From Planctomycetaceae bacterium (lineage in GTDB: Bacteria > Planctomycetota > Planctomycetia > Pirellulales > Pirellulaceae): 64,000 bases of DNA. The position numbers and the translations under genes are program-made. Shown piece by piece: positions 32,106 through 41,313 of the stretch. Location of the stretch: positions 1 through 64,000 of the forward strand of contig JACKHN010000002.1 of NCBI GenBank assembly GCA_020638975.1, in the 5' to 3' direction. The first letter of the stretch is position 1; each line of letters opens with the position of its first letter. The notes under the pieces are model-generated. The model saw nothing but the letters and a program-made list of their open reading frames with translations, did not search any database and had not been told where the DNA came from.

Positions 32106-35100
32106 ATGATCTGCTTTTCCGAAGAAGAACTGCGTGGCTATTTGCTGCAGGAAATAGCGGCCGAGAAGCAGGCTCTTGTTGAGGAGCACATCGGTTCCTG
32201 TACCGAGTGTCGCCGGGCGCTGGATGACTTGGCGGGCGACGACCTGGTGCGAGACTATTTCGAGGCGTTTCAGCGAGACGATCAAAGTGTATCGAAAACT
32301 CTGAATTGCTCGGAGATATCGGCAACGACTCGAAGTCGCGACCGCGAAGACTGGCAACCGTTTCGCGGAGACGAATCGCGGTTGCCGATTCGCTTCTCCA
32401 GGTTCCTCTTGAAGGAAGTGCTGGGGGCCGGTGGCTTTGGAATCGTATATCGCGCCGAAGATCTTGATCTCGAGCGAGAAGTCGCGGTCAAGATCCCACA
32501 CCTCGGGAGGCTGTCGCCCGAAATACGCCAACGCTTTCTTCGCGAAGGGGCGGCGGCGGCGACGTTGCACCATCCAAACATTGTTCAGGTTCACCAGTCC
32601 AGCACACATCGTGACGTCTGTTTCCTGGTATCCGAGTATTGCCCTGGGCCGACGCTAAAGGATCTGTTGCAGGAGCCTCCCGGTACCCGATCACCAAGGA
32701 AGGCCGCCCATATCGTAATACCGTTGGTGGAGGCGATCGCGCACGCTCACCAGAATGGCATCGTGCATCGCGACATCAAACCTGCGAATGTGATTCTTGA
32801 TGCGAGGACGAAGGAAGCTGACCTACCGTTTTGCCCCAAGCTGACCGATTTCGGCGCAGCCCGTGTCGAGGGAACAGACCAATCGATCACCGCAAGCGGG
32901 ATGTTGGTCGGGACGCTTCCGTACATGGCGCCAGAACAGATCGCGGGCGACAACGTGGGACCTGCCGGCGATATCTACTCGCTCGGTGTCCTGCTGTACG
33001 AACTGACCACGGGGCAACTTCCGATTCAGGGCAGCGACAGTGTGGACACCCTCCGCAAAGTAGCTTCCTGCGAACCCGTTCCCATACGTCGTTTGTTGCC
33101 CGAGGTTTCTCGCGACTTCGCCGCGATCTGTAGCTGCTGCCTCGAGAAAAACCCCGCCAAGCGGTACGCGTCCGCGGAACATCTTGCGGATGATCTGCGC
33201 CGATTTCTCAACCACGAACCAACTTCAGCGCGACCGCTCGGTTCGGCTGCCAGGCTATTGCGCTGGAGTCGCCGGAACCCGTTGCCCACGACGATCATGG
33301 CGACGATCTGCCTGGTATTCGCCGTCATCAGCCTTCTATTCGCCTGGCACGAGTCACGTCTACGAGAAATGAATCAACAGTTGAGCGAATCCAATCGCCG
33401 GGCACTGACGATGAAAAATCGCGCGGAGCAGAGCGAGCTTCGCGCACTACGACTACAGTACGTTTCGGCCATTCGGCTGGCAGCGAAGCTCTGGCGCGAA
33501 AACGATCTGCGGAGTGTGCGCGATATTCTTTCAAGCCTCGAACCGAATGGACAGCCTGATCTGCGCGGCGTCGAGTGGTACTTCCTTGAGCGAGCTACTC
33601 GCCAAGGGGTGGAGACTCTGGCAGCGTACGGCTCGCCCCTGTACTGTGTCCGGCTGTCGCCCGACTCCACGCTGTTCGCGACTGCCGGGCAAGACGGAAT
33701 CATTCGCATCCACGATCGGGCAACTGGTGAGCTTCGTCAGTCGATCGCCAGCGGCCAGGGGGAGGTGAACAGCGTCGCTTTCTCCCCAGACGGCGAGATC
33801 TTGGCCTCTGCCGGTGACGACGGATCGATTCGACTGTGGAGAGTCCATGACGGCACGCAGCTCGACCAGCTCGGCGCCCATGACGGGTTGGCATTTGGTG
33901 TCGAGTTTACACCTGATTCGAAGTACTTGATTTCGTGCGGTTCGGACAACGCCGTCAATGTCTGGGAAAACGGGCAAGCGAAAGCCTCGTATCGAGTTCA
34001 CACCTCGCGCGTTGAAGCAATCGCAGTCTCGCCGGACGGACAGTGGTTGGCGTCGGTTAGCAAAGACCGATCGCTCGCCGTGCATGACTTGCAAAGCGGT
34101 GAACTCCATTTTCAATGGAAGCAAGCGTTGGGAACATTGTCTTCCGTTTCGTTTTCTCCAGACTCGCGACAGATCGCTGCCGTGGAGGCGAGCGGTGAAA
34201 CAAAGTGGTTGAGACTGTTCGACGGCGTTTCCGGACAGGTTGTGCTACAGCGAAAGCACGTGGACGGAATTCGTTCGGTGAGTTTCTCCTCGGGCGGAGA
34301 CCGCGTACTTACGACAGACAACGGAGGGACGGCGAGGATTTGGGACGTGTCGGACGAGTCAAGGTTCACCACCGACGAACCGCTGGCAGTATGGAACGCC
34401 CATGTTTCGCGCGTTTATTCGGGGGTGTTCGAGTCTGACGGAACATCGGTCCTGACCGCTGGGCAGGATGGTCGCGTGTGCCGGTTGACCGTAAATGAAG
34501 TATCCAATTGCGTCGTGGATATGAGCGACTTACAGGAGACCTCTCGTCGAAGCGACGACGACTTGCGGCTGAGCGAGCTTGCGTTTCACCCGAATGATCG
34601 AGACATCCTGGCGGTATCCCCTGCCGGAATTTGGACAATTCACCCGGACGGAGATGACGCGTCCACGCTTCTTGCCCTAGGGCGAAACACCAACTGGCAC
34701 CGCATCGCGAAGCCGCGAGACGGCACATGGTTCGTGTACGCGGGGTCCACGCCAGTAGCGGCAAGCGCGGATGGCCAGCACCTCCCAGCCTCCATCTGGC
34801 GACACGAGACGACTTCCACCACTTCAAAAGAGTTGTTACGAACTCAATCCAATTGCAGCATTGCCGATGTGTCCTGTTCCCCAGCAGGTGACATGGTGTC
34901 AGTCGTGGTCGCGCCGTACGGATCCGATGAAACTCCCAAGCGATTGCTCTTGCTGGATGCAGGGAACGGCAAGATTCTGAGAGAGTTCCCCGCTGCGATG
35001 GGCACCAAGCCGCGTTTCTGTCTTGGCGGGCGCGTATTGATCTACGGTGTACAGCGTGACCTCCACCACGTCGATCTGAGCAACGATGAGTATCGCGTCG

Positions 35101-35474
35101 TACGCAATGTTCACGATGACAGCCAAGCAGGGCTGGCAGTGAGTGATGATGGTAGATGGCTGGCAACGTGCAGTGATAATCGAGATCTACGACTCTGGAG
35201 CCTCACAACTCTCCAGCAACATGCCCGACTACAAGGACATCAGGGAAAGATCAGCGCCTTGCAGTTTTCGGTGGATAGCCGCACCCTCTTCAGCAGTTCC
35301 TTCGACGGAACCGTAAAAGCATGGAGCGTCGCCGAAGGACAACACCTGCTTGATCTACACTCTGGCACGTTGGGCGTAAACGATCTGGCATTGTCCAAAG
35401 ACGGCAACCGACTCGCGATTGTCGAGGGCAACCGGCGAATCCAGGTCTACCAGTTGGGCCAGTCGGGGCGTTAA
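32106..35474 (+). CDS. Transmembrane Ser/Thr kinase with anti-sigma zinc motif and WD40 propeller
   Basis: A 1122-aa protein. His28, Cys32 and Cys35 (EEHIGSCTECRR) form the zinc-binding anti-sigma motif, at the same positions as in the truncated kinase at 29-30 kb. The kinase domain (~98-370) has EVLGAGGFGIVYRAED, VAVKIPH, HRDIKPANVI, DFGAAR and GTLPYMAPEQ. A membrane helix at ~398-418 (MATICLVFAVISLLFAW) is followed by a coiled-coil-like stretch (~420-460), then WD40 blades to the end (FSPDGEILASAGDDGSIRLW and similar). It likely holds and releases the sigma factor encoded just upstream in response to a signal sensed by the propeller; the mechanism is inferred. Confidence 0.93.
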   Translation: MICFSEEELRGYLLQEIAAEKQALVEEHIGSCTECRRALDDLAGDDLVRDYFEAFQRDDQSVSKTLNCSEISATTRSRDREDWQPFRGDESRLPIRFSRFLLKEVLGAGGFGIVYRAEDLDLEREVAVKIPHLGRLSPEIRQRFLREGAAAATLHHPNIVQVHQSSTHRDVCFLVSEYCPGPTLKDLLQEPPGTRSPRKAAHIVIPLVEAIAHAHQNGIVHRDIKPANVILDARTKEADLPFCPKLTDFGAARVEGTDQSITASGMLVGTLPYMAPEQIAGDNVGPAGDIYSLGVLLYELTTGQLPIQGSDSVDTLRKVASCEPVPIRRLLPEVSRDFAAICSCCLEKNPAKRYASAEHLADDLRRFLNHEPTSARPLGSAARLLRWSRRNPLPTTIMATICLVFAVISLLFAWHESRLREMNQQLSESNRRALTMKNRAEQSELRALRLQYVSAIRLAAKLWRENDLRSVRDILSSLEPNGQPDLRGVEWYFLERATRQGVETLAAYGSPLYCVRLSPDSTLFATAGQDGIIRIHDRATGELRQSIASGQGEVNSVAFSPDGEILASAGDDGSIRLWRVHDGTQLDQLGAHDGLAFGVEFTPDSKYLISCGSDNAVNVWENGQAKASYRVHTSRVEAIAVSPDGQWLASVSKDRSLAVHDLQSGELHFQWKQALGTLSSVSFSPDSRQIAAVEASGETKWLRLFDGVSGQVVLQRKHVDGIRSVSFSSGGDRVLTTDNGGTARIWDVSDESRFTTDEPLAVWNAHVSRVYSGVFESDGTSVLTAGQDGRVCRLTVNEVSNCVVDMSDLQETSRRSDDDLRLSELAFHPNDRDILAVSPAGIWTIHPDGDDASTLLALGRNTNWHRIAKPRDGTWFVYAGSTPVAASADGQHLPASIWRHETTSTTSKELLRTQSNCSIADVSCSPAGDMVSVVVAPYGSDETPKRLLLLDAGNGKILREFPAAMGTKPRFCLGGRVLIYGVQRDLHHVDLSNDEYRVVRNVHDDSQAGLAVSDDGRWLATCSDNRDLRLWSLTTLQQHARLQGHQGKISALQFSVDSRTLFSSSFDGTVKAWSVAEGQHLLDLHSGTLGVNDLALSKDGNRLAIVEGNRRIQVYQLGQSGR

Positions 35475-35559
35475 ATCCGCGCACCAAACGCATCTGCCGA
35501 ATGAAGGGCGATTGCTCGGAACCGCCCGCAGCACGAGTGAGCTGTCGACTCACGAGAGT

Positions 35560-35720
35560 CACCCGCGTCTTTGGGAACTGGCATCTTAAGCACCCTGAGG
35601 CCCGATTGTGATTGCACGCCTCTATAGTCGGTGTGGCACTCGAAACAGTTAAGCCACACACGCTTGCGCGCGAAGGTGAAACAAACCGAACGCAGTTAGC
35701 GCGTGTAGTCATTCTAACTT
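35560..35720 (-). pseudogene. Relic of a cytochrome c'-like gene
   Basis: A minus-strand frame reads VWLNCFECHTDYRGVQ, close to VTLNCVECHKHVRGVQ at the haem end of the small cytochrome c at 7 kb. Upstream pieces of similar helical sequence lie in other frames, and no start or signal peptide is present. It is best read as a decayed copy. Confidence 0.4.
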
Positions 35721-36248
35721 TCGAGCCGTTAAATGCCACTGATCGAGTGTGACCAACATGATGCACGCAATGATCCGCGAAGTGACTGAAGACAAAACGA
35801 CCTGCGTACTTTTGGCCCGATCAAAGTTTCTTGCGGAAGCCGTCTGAGCGCAATTCGGCGACGCTTCGTTGCCAGATGAGTCCAACGGGAGGCAAACTGC
35901 GGTCACGCTCCAAAAGACACTCGTTTCTTCCAAGTCACCTGCGAATCGTCTCCGGTGTGGGATTGTTCGATTGGCACGCGCAATGCATTTGCATCTTGAT
36001 GTCCTGACCGATGCCTCGAAATTGTTGGGTTTTCGAGAAATGTGAGCAAGTCGAATGAGAACTTTGCAAAACATCGCAGATTGGGCTTGTAAAGATTTCA
36101 ATTCGACGCGACAGTCTCGCTTCGGTTAGACCAGATTTTGCTAGCACGCGTCGAAGGATTCGGTTTGTGTTGGCGGCGGTGACAGGATGTTGCCGCTTGA
36201 TGTTGTCTAACTATTCGTAAACGGCTGATCGATCCATGGAGGGACACG
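35721..36248. other. Intergenic region without a supported gene
   Basis: No recognisable gene, RNA or long inverted repeat was seen here. The last ~50 bases must hold the leader of the thioredoxin–protease gene, with GGAGGGACACG directly before its ATG. Confidence 0.45.
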
Positions 36249-37694
36249 ATGGTCACTCTCAATGCTCTTGCGCTCGTTGTTGCTCTTTCGGGAGCTGGCG
36301 AAACCGTCCTGCTCGACTTCACGTCGCCCTCATGTGGGCCCTGCCAAACGATGGAGCCGACGATCGGTCGTCTGACTCGTGATGGCTATCCGATACAAAA
36401 GATCGACGTATCCCAGCGCCCCGAGATCGCCGCTCGGTTTCAAGTCACCGGCGTGCCATGCTTTGTGATGTTGGCGAACGGACAAGAGGTCGATCGTGTG
36501 GTCGGTGCCTGTAGCCATGCGCGGCTTCTACAGATGTACGCGGCGGCGCAGACAACTTCGGAAGCAACTCAGTCGATGGCAGCCCCGCCTGCTTCCCACA
36601 ACGACACCGTCCGGGCTCAATCGCCCGACACGCAATTCACGACCGTAGCAACTCCCACGACAAATACTGCCGACCCGCGACGCAGTGCGTTTGATGCAAC
36701 GATTCGACTTCGCATTGAAGACGCGAGCGGCCATTCGGTGGGCACGGGCACGATTGTAGATACTCATGGCACGGAAGCGTTGGCTGTGACCTGTGGCCAT
36801 ATCTTCCGCGATTCGGCCGGACAAGGCCGCGTCCTTATCGACTTGTTTCCTAACGGTCAACTTCGCACCGTCGAAGGAACACTCATCAGTTACGATCTAA
36901 CACGCGACATCGGATTGGTCAGCTTTGTTCCCGGCTACGAAGTGGCACCTGTGAGGATAGCACCCGCCGGCCACCATTTTGCAATAGGCGATGCCGTCTT
37001 CAGCGTGGGGTGTGACCACGGTGCCGAACCGAGCATTCGAGATAGTCGTATTACGTCAATCGATCGCTATCTGGGTCCGCCCAATATCGAGGCGACAGGC
37101 GAACCTGCTCAAGGCCGTAGCGGTGGCGGTTTGTTCGCGCAGGATGGATTCCTGATCGGAATCTGCAATCATGGCGACCCGAAGGACGACGAAGGCATTT
37201 ATGCTTCGTTGCCAACGATTCACTGGGAACTCGATCGCGTAGGACAGCGTCGACTTTATCAGCCCAACGCCGAAGCCATCGCCATGCAAGGATTGTCTCC
37301 CAGTCGAATCGAGCCCCGTCGGCTGAACGCGAGTCACGAAGCGACTGCTCAAAGCGTGTCTCCCGTCGCACTGGCCAACGCTCAACTGCAAGACATCTCG
37401 GCCAGTGACCTGGGGCGTCGCGATGTTCGTGCCGCCGCGATTGCATCCGGCGATACCGAAGTCATCTGTATCGTACGCTCGCGTGGCAATCCGCAAGCGG
37501 AAGAACGCGTCTACGTCTTGGAGCAGCCGTCGTCGGATCTGCTCGACCGATTGGCTCGCGAATCCCGCGGAGCCACGACAGCGAATCAAGTTGCAACACG
37601 TCATGTGCAGCCTGCCTCGCCGCGACCGAACGCGATCCGATCTGGCGCGCCCGGCGATCCGGTTGTGCGAGCACAGTCTGCCGATCAACGATAA
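36249..37694 (+). CDS. Thioredoxin-domain / trypsin-like serine protease fusion
   Basis: A 481-aa protein. Residues ~15-100 are a thioredoxin fold with the active site CGPC (SPSCGPCQTMEP) and the cis-Pro loop VTGVPCFVM. A Thr/Ala/Ser-rich linker (~100-150) leads to a trypsin-like domain with a full triad: His in VTCGHIFRDSAG, Asp in TRDIGLVSF, Ser in GRSGGGLF. The C-terminal ~120 residues are of unknown type and polar. A short hydrophobic N-terminus (NALALVVALSGAGE) could be an export signal, but it runs straight into the thioredoxin strand. It stands alone between unrelated genes. A redox-gated or disulfide-linked protease role is a guess. Confidence 0.85.
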   Translation: MVTLNALALVVALSGAGETVLLDFTSPSCGPCQTMEPTIGRLTRDGYPIQKIDVSQRPEIAARFQVTGVPCFVMLANGQEVDRVVGACSHARLLQMYAAAQTTSEATQSMAAPPASHNDTVRAQSPDTQFTTVATPTTNTADPRRSAFDATIRLRIEDASGHSVGTGTIVDTHGTEALAVTCGHIFRDSAGQGRVLIDLFPNGQLRTVEGTLISYDLTRDIGLVSFVPGYEVAPVRIAPAGHHFAIGDAVFSVGCDHGAEPSIRDSRITSIDRYLGPPNIEATGEPAQGRSGGGLFAQDGFLIGICNHGDPKDDEGIYASLPTIHWELDRVGQRRLYQPNAEAIAMQGLSPSRIEPRRLNASHEATAQSVSPVALANAQLQDISASDLGRRDVRAAAIASGDTEVICIVRSRGNPQAEERVYVLEQPSSDLLDRLARESRGATTANQVATRHVQPASPRPNAIRSGAPGDPVVRAQSADQR

Positions 37695-37866
37695 ATTGCC
37701 ACTGCGAACGGATTGACCAACACGATCCCTACAGATCGAGTAATGGCCCATCAGATTTGTTGGTATCCGCCGGTCGCTTTCATGCTCGACCGCCCAATCC
37801 CTTAGCCTAACCTATACTTCTGGGCGGGAACAAAGGCGAGTTCTTAGTTCGAGTCGTGCGGTCGAT

Positions 37867-38181
37867 ATGGTTGCGCCATTATTTCAATTTACCTTCTTGT
37901 GCGTAGTCTCGCTGGGAAACCTGTGCTTGGGTTTCGCCGTCGCGTCTCGTCTTGGGCTGGGCCCTTCGTTGGGCGCCCTCTTTCATCTCGAAGCAGCGAC
38001 CCCCGCTTTGCCGATCGCTGCCGAGGAAAAGTCGCTCAACGAAATGCGTCCGGTCTCAGATGCTTTCAATCCGGCAGACGACACCGCAGCTGAAGTCGTA
38101 GGTGCGGCGGACGGCGAGTCGAGCGAACCAGAAGCAGAACTGGAATCCGAGTTGTCCTCAGTGACGTCCGATGTCGCCTAA
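37867..38181 (+). CDS. Small membrane protein with acidic tail, unknown function
   Basis: A 104-aa protein. The first ~45 residues are hydrophobic (FQFTFLCVVSLGNLCLGFAV), one membrane helix or an uncleaved signal, followed by a strongly acidic, Glu/Ala-rich C-terminus (GESSEPEAELESELSSV). No family was recognised. It ends 42 bases before the GAF–PAS protein start on the same strand, so the two may form an operon. Confidence 0.6.
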   Translation: MVAPLFQFTFLCVVSLGNLCLGFAVASRLGLGPSLGALFHLEAATPALPIAAEEKSLNEMRPVSDAFNPADDTAAEVVGAADGESSEPEAELESELSSVTSDVA

Positions 38182-38223
38182 ACATTGCGTGGACTGCTAA
38201 GTAAAAGCTCACAGGAAGATTTC

Positions 38224-39636
38224 GTGTCGATTACCGCAGATCTGTCGAATCTCGAATCGGAAGTCCTCGGGCTCATCGCACCAAGGTATTCCGAGGCGGA
38301 GCCAACAACCTCGCGATGTCCCACGCGGCAATCGGCGTTGATGATGCTCAGCCGCTATGCACAGTCGGTGGAAGACGCATCTGAACTGTTCCGCGAAGCC
38401 GCGATCGTGGCCGTCTCGACGCTCGAGACCGACGTCGTCGCTTGTTCGGAACTAGCACGATCACAAGGCGAACTGTCACATCGAATCAGCCAGCGGTCGA
38501 ACGATGGATCGGGAGTCGAGTTGCTGCAATGCGTCGAGTCTGACGATGCCCCCAAAAAGTCCGCGGGTGGCTTCGCCCTCCACGCGGGACATCCCATCGT
38601 CATCGCGAATCTTGAAAGGGAAAAACGCTTCGCCGACCAAAAACTCGTCGAGTCAGGTGCCCGCAGCGGAATCGTCTGCCCGGTGCTCTATCAAGATCGG
38701 AAGTTTGGAACCATCGGCGTGTTCTCTCGAGAGTCGCGATCGTTCACTCAGGACGACGTCTTGTTTCTGCACTCGCTGGCGTTGTTGATGGCCCCGGCGC
38801 TCGCACATCGCCGAGCCGAGAAGGCGCTCGCAGACCAAACCAAGTTCCTCTCGGCGACAATTGATTCGTTGGAGAGTATGGTCTTGTTGCTAAACGACGA
38901 AGGCGACATTCTACGCTTCAATCAGGCTTGTCGGTCGATCGGCGGATTTGCTGTGGAAGAAGTGCGTGGGCGTACACTGTGGGGCACTTTTCTCTTACCA
39001 GAAGAAACGAGCCTGCTCCACGATGTCTTTGCGCGGCTGAAGGCGGGTGAAGCTGCGGTGAAGTGCGAAAGCTCTTTGCTCACGAAGCTTGGCGTCCGGC
39101 GCCGGATTTCGTGGGTCTTCTCGCGACTTCCGTTCAAATCACAGCGGGGTCCGTCGGTAGTCGCTAGCGGGATCGATATTACGGAACAGCAAAAGGCGTT
39201 GAAGAAGCTTGATGAGTTAGTCAGCGTCAATCGCAGGTCAGAACTAGTCGCTAGTCCTTCCGCGAAGTTGAATCGCGCACCGGTCCATTCGCCTCCGGCA
39301 AAAGCCAACCGCTCCGAGTCGCGTGGTGTCGAGCATCGCGCCTATCCACGGCGTGCCTATCCCTACAAGCAATCCATCGGTGCATGCCGCGATGGGCACC
39401 TTCCCAGTCGCGACGACTTCTTCGAAGTCCGCTGTCGCGACATCTCGCCACGTGGTTTCTCCTACGTGACGGACGTTCCGCCGAACTTCTTTGAATTGGT
39501 GGTCACGTTCGGTTCGCGACCATCGCAGTTGTTCTTGCAGGCTCGTGTTGTCCACGTTTCGCCGATCGTACATGAAGGTCGAGACTGCCTGCTCGTTGGC
39601 TGCGAGTACATCCAACGCGTCGAACTGCCGCAGTAA
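38224..39636 (+). CDS. GAF–PAS sensory protein with C-terminal PilZ-like domain
   Basis: A 470-aa protein if started at GTG 38224, which has CAGGAAGA before it; a TTG at 38185 is the longer option. A GAF domain spans about residues 50-205 (IVCPVLYQDRKFGTIGVFS). A PAS domain follows, about 215-330 (ATIDSLESMVLLLNDEGDIL, then ISWVFSRLPF and VVASGIDITEQ). The last ~110 residues (HRAYPRRAYPYKQSIG, CRDISPRGFSYVTDVP, VGCEYIQRV) look like a PilZ-type module with RxxxR and D/NxSxxG-like motifs. No kinase, GGDEF or other enzyme domain is attached, so the output may be c-di-GMP binding. That assignment is moderately sure. Confidence 0.75.
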   Translation: MSITADLSNLESEVLGLIAPRYSEAEPTTSRCPTRQSALMMLSRYAQSVEDASELFREAAIVAVSTLETDVVACSELARSQGELSHRISQRSNDGSGVELLQCVESDDAPKKSAGGFALHAGHPIVIANLEREKRFADQKLVESGARSGIVCPVLYQDRKFGTIGVFSRESRSFTQDDVLFLHSLALLMAPALAHRRAEKALADQTKFLSATIDSLESMVLLLNDEGDILRFNQACRSIGGFAVEEVRGRTLWGTFLLPEETSLLHDVFARLKAGEAAVKCESSLLTKLGVRRRISWVFSRLPFKSQRGPSVVASGIDITEQQKALKKLDELVSVNRRSELVASPSAKLNRAPVHSPPAKANRSESRGVEHRAYPRRAYPYKQSIGACRDGHLPSRDDFFEVRCRDISPRGFSYVTDVPPNFFELVVTFGSRPSQLFLQARVVHVSPIVHEGRDCLLVGCEYIQRVELPQ

Positions 39637-39654
39637 ATACTCGCTTGGCCGCTG

Positions 39655-40899
39655 CTACCAGACACCGGAGGCTTGGTTTTCTTCGAGCCGTCGCTCGCGA
39701 TCTGGGTCTGCGAGATAGACCACGCTTCGCGCCAGGATGCGAGCGCCAATCCGAAGCGATTCTTCGTCGATATCGAACGTGGGCGTATGCAGTCCCGAAC
39801 CGCCGACGCGATCCGACGTGGAGCCAAGCCGAATCATCGCCCCAGGGACTTGCTCCAAGTAGAACGCGAAATCTTCGCTGCCCATGCTCGGTCTCGGGAT
39901 CTCTTCCACGCCAGCGGGTTCGAGCACATCGCGAGCTGCGAGCCGCAGTATTTGAACGACCTTCGCATCGTTAACCACCGATTTGCAGCCAAGTCCAAAT
40001 TGCACATTGATCTTCGTCTCGCTCGTCTGCGCTACCGAACTAGCGATTCGGCTGATGTGTTCCATCGTCTTGCGGCGAACGACTTGATCCAGCGTTCGAA
40101 TCGTGCCCCGCAATGTGACACGCTCGGGAATCACGTTGGCATGATCGCCGCCATCAATTTTCCCAATTGTGACCACAACCGCATCCTGGCTATCCGTGAC
40201 GCGAGGAATGAATAGGTACAGGGCGTTCACGAGTTGTGCCGCCGCAGCAATGGGGTCGCTCGCTTCGTGAGGCCGGGCTGCATGGCCGCCTCGCCCGCTA
40301 ATAACGATCTCCATCTCGTCGCAGTTCGCGGTCAGTACGCCGGCACGAAAACCAACATGTCCCACGCGTCGAGTCGGGTCCATGTGAACGGCAATCAGCG
40401 ACGAGACATCCTCCAGTGCTCCCGCCTGGATCATGCTGGTCGCACCCGCGCAGGTCTCCTCGGCAGGCTGAAAGATTCCTCGAAAGGAAACATCCCACGG
40501 CAACTCGCCGCTCGCCTGCAATGCCTTTAACGCGGTAATCGCTCCGAATACAGTGGCAGTGTGTGCGTCGTGGCCGCAGGCGTGCATGACGCCCTCGTTT
40601 TGGCTGCGGTAGTCAACCTGCTTTGCGTCGTGAATGTGCAAGGCATCAATGTCGGCCCGAATCGCAACGCGCGATACGGCTGGCTTGGAACGGTCATCGA
40701 CGATCAGGCCACATCCCTCCGGCCCCATTCGAACATCGAAGTGCAGGTCACTAAGCAACTGATAGAGATACAAGCTCGTATCGCGTTCTTGCCCAGAGAG
40801 TTCAGGGTGAGCATGCAGGTGGCGACGGATCGCGACGAGTTGCGAGAAGCGATCATCAATAGCTTGATCAAGAAAGTCCCGCCAGTCAGTCGGCATCAT
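39655..40899 (-). CDS. M20-family metal-dependent amidohydrolase
   Basis: A 414-aa cytosolic enzyme of the N-acyl-amino-acid amidohydrolase / hippurate hydrolase group. Metal-site residues are visible in HACGHDAHTA, the catalytic Glu pair in QPAEETCAGA, and His in AVHMDP. The dimerisation-domain motif GGHAARPHE is present. It starts LVAIRRHLHAHPELSGQE, the usual N-terminus. Its start overlaps the stop of a small two-helix membrane protein gene by 14 bases, so they are cotranscribed. The acyl substrate cannot be told from sequence. Confidence 0.92.
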   Translation of the reverse strand: MMPTDWRDFLDQAIDDRFSQLVAIRRHLHAHPELSGQERDTSLYLYQLLSDLHFDVRMGPEGCGLIVDDRSKPAVSRVAIRADIDALHIHDAKQVDYRSQNEGVMHACGHDAHTATVFGAITALKALQASGELPWDVSFRGIFQPAEETCAGATSMIQAGALEDVSSLIAVHMDPTRRVGHVGFRAGVLTANCDEMEIVISGRGGHAARPHEASDPIAAAAQLVNALYLFIPRVTDSQDAVVVTIGKIDGGDHANVIPERVTLRGTIRTLDQVVRRKTMEHISRIASSVAQTSETKINVQFGLGCKSVVNDAKVVQILRLAARDVLEPAGVEEIPRPSMGSEDFAFYLEQVPGAMIRLGSTSDRVGGSGLHTPTFDIDEESLRIGARILARSVVYLADPDRERRLEENQASGVW

Positions 40900-41161
40900 T
40901 AACTCGCTGTTCTTCCTTCAACGCCTCTTCGCGAAGCACGCGCGTCATCCAGCGGCCCCAGACGACATAGTGAAACCCAATCATCCCAAAGAACATCAAA
41001 CTGCCAAACACAATGGCCGTTCCGATGGCACCCGTAGGAAGCATCAACAGCGTGCCGGCACAAACCGTGCCGATGACTAACAGCATGATTACCGTTAGCA
41101 GCGAGTTACTGGCTCGTTGGGGAGGTTCTGGGGGCTTGGAGGGGCGTTCCATCATATTCAC
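40886..41161 (-). CDS. Small two-helix membrane protein, unknown function
   Basis: A 91-aa protein with a Pro-rich cytoplasmic start (ERPSKPPEPPQRAS), two adjacent membrane helices (~22-43 and ~47-66) and a charged tail (RVLREEALKEEQR). No family recognised. It overlaps the amidohydrolase start, so translation is coupled. Confidence 0.7.
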   Translation of the reverse strand: MNMMERPSKPPEPPQRASNSLLTVIMLLVIGTVCAGTLLMLPTGAIGTAIVFGSLMFFGMIGFHYVVWGRWMTRVLREEALKEEQRVNDAD

Positions 41162-41313
41162 ACGATTTCAATGTGGTCTAGTAACGGCATCGCTCGCATT
41201 CTAGTAGACAGGGCTCACTTCGACTAGCTTCACACCCTGGACGCCGTGCAACGACGTTGTAAACTCAATCGCCAGACAGTCGCCGATCATTCCTCTATCC
41301 CGCCCCAGCGTTA

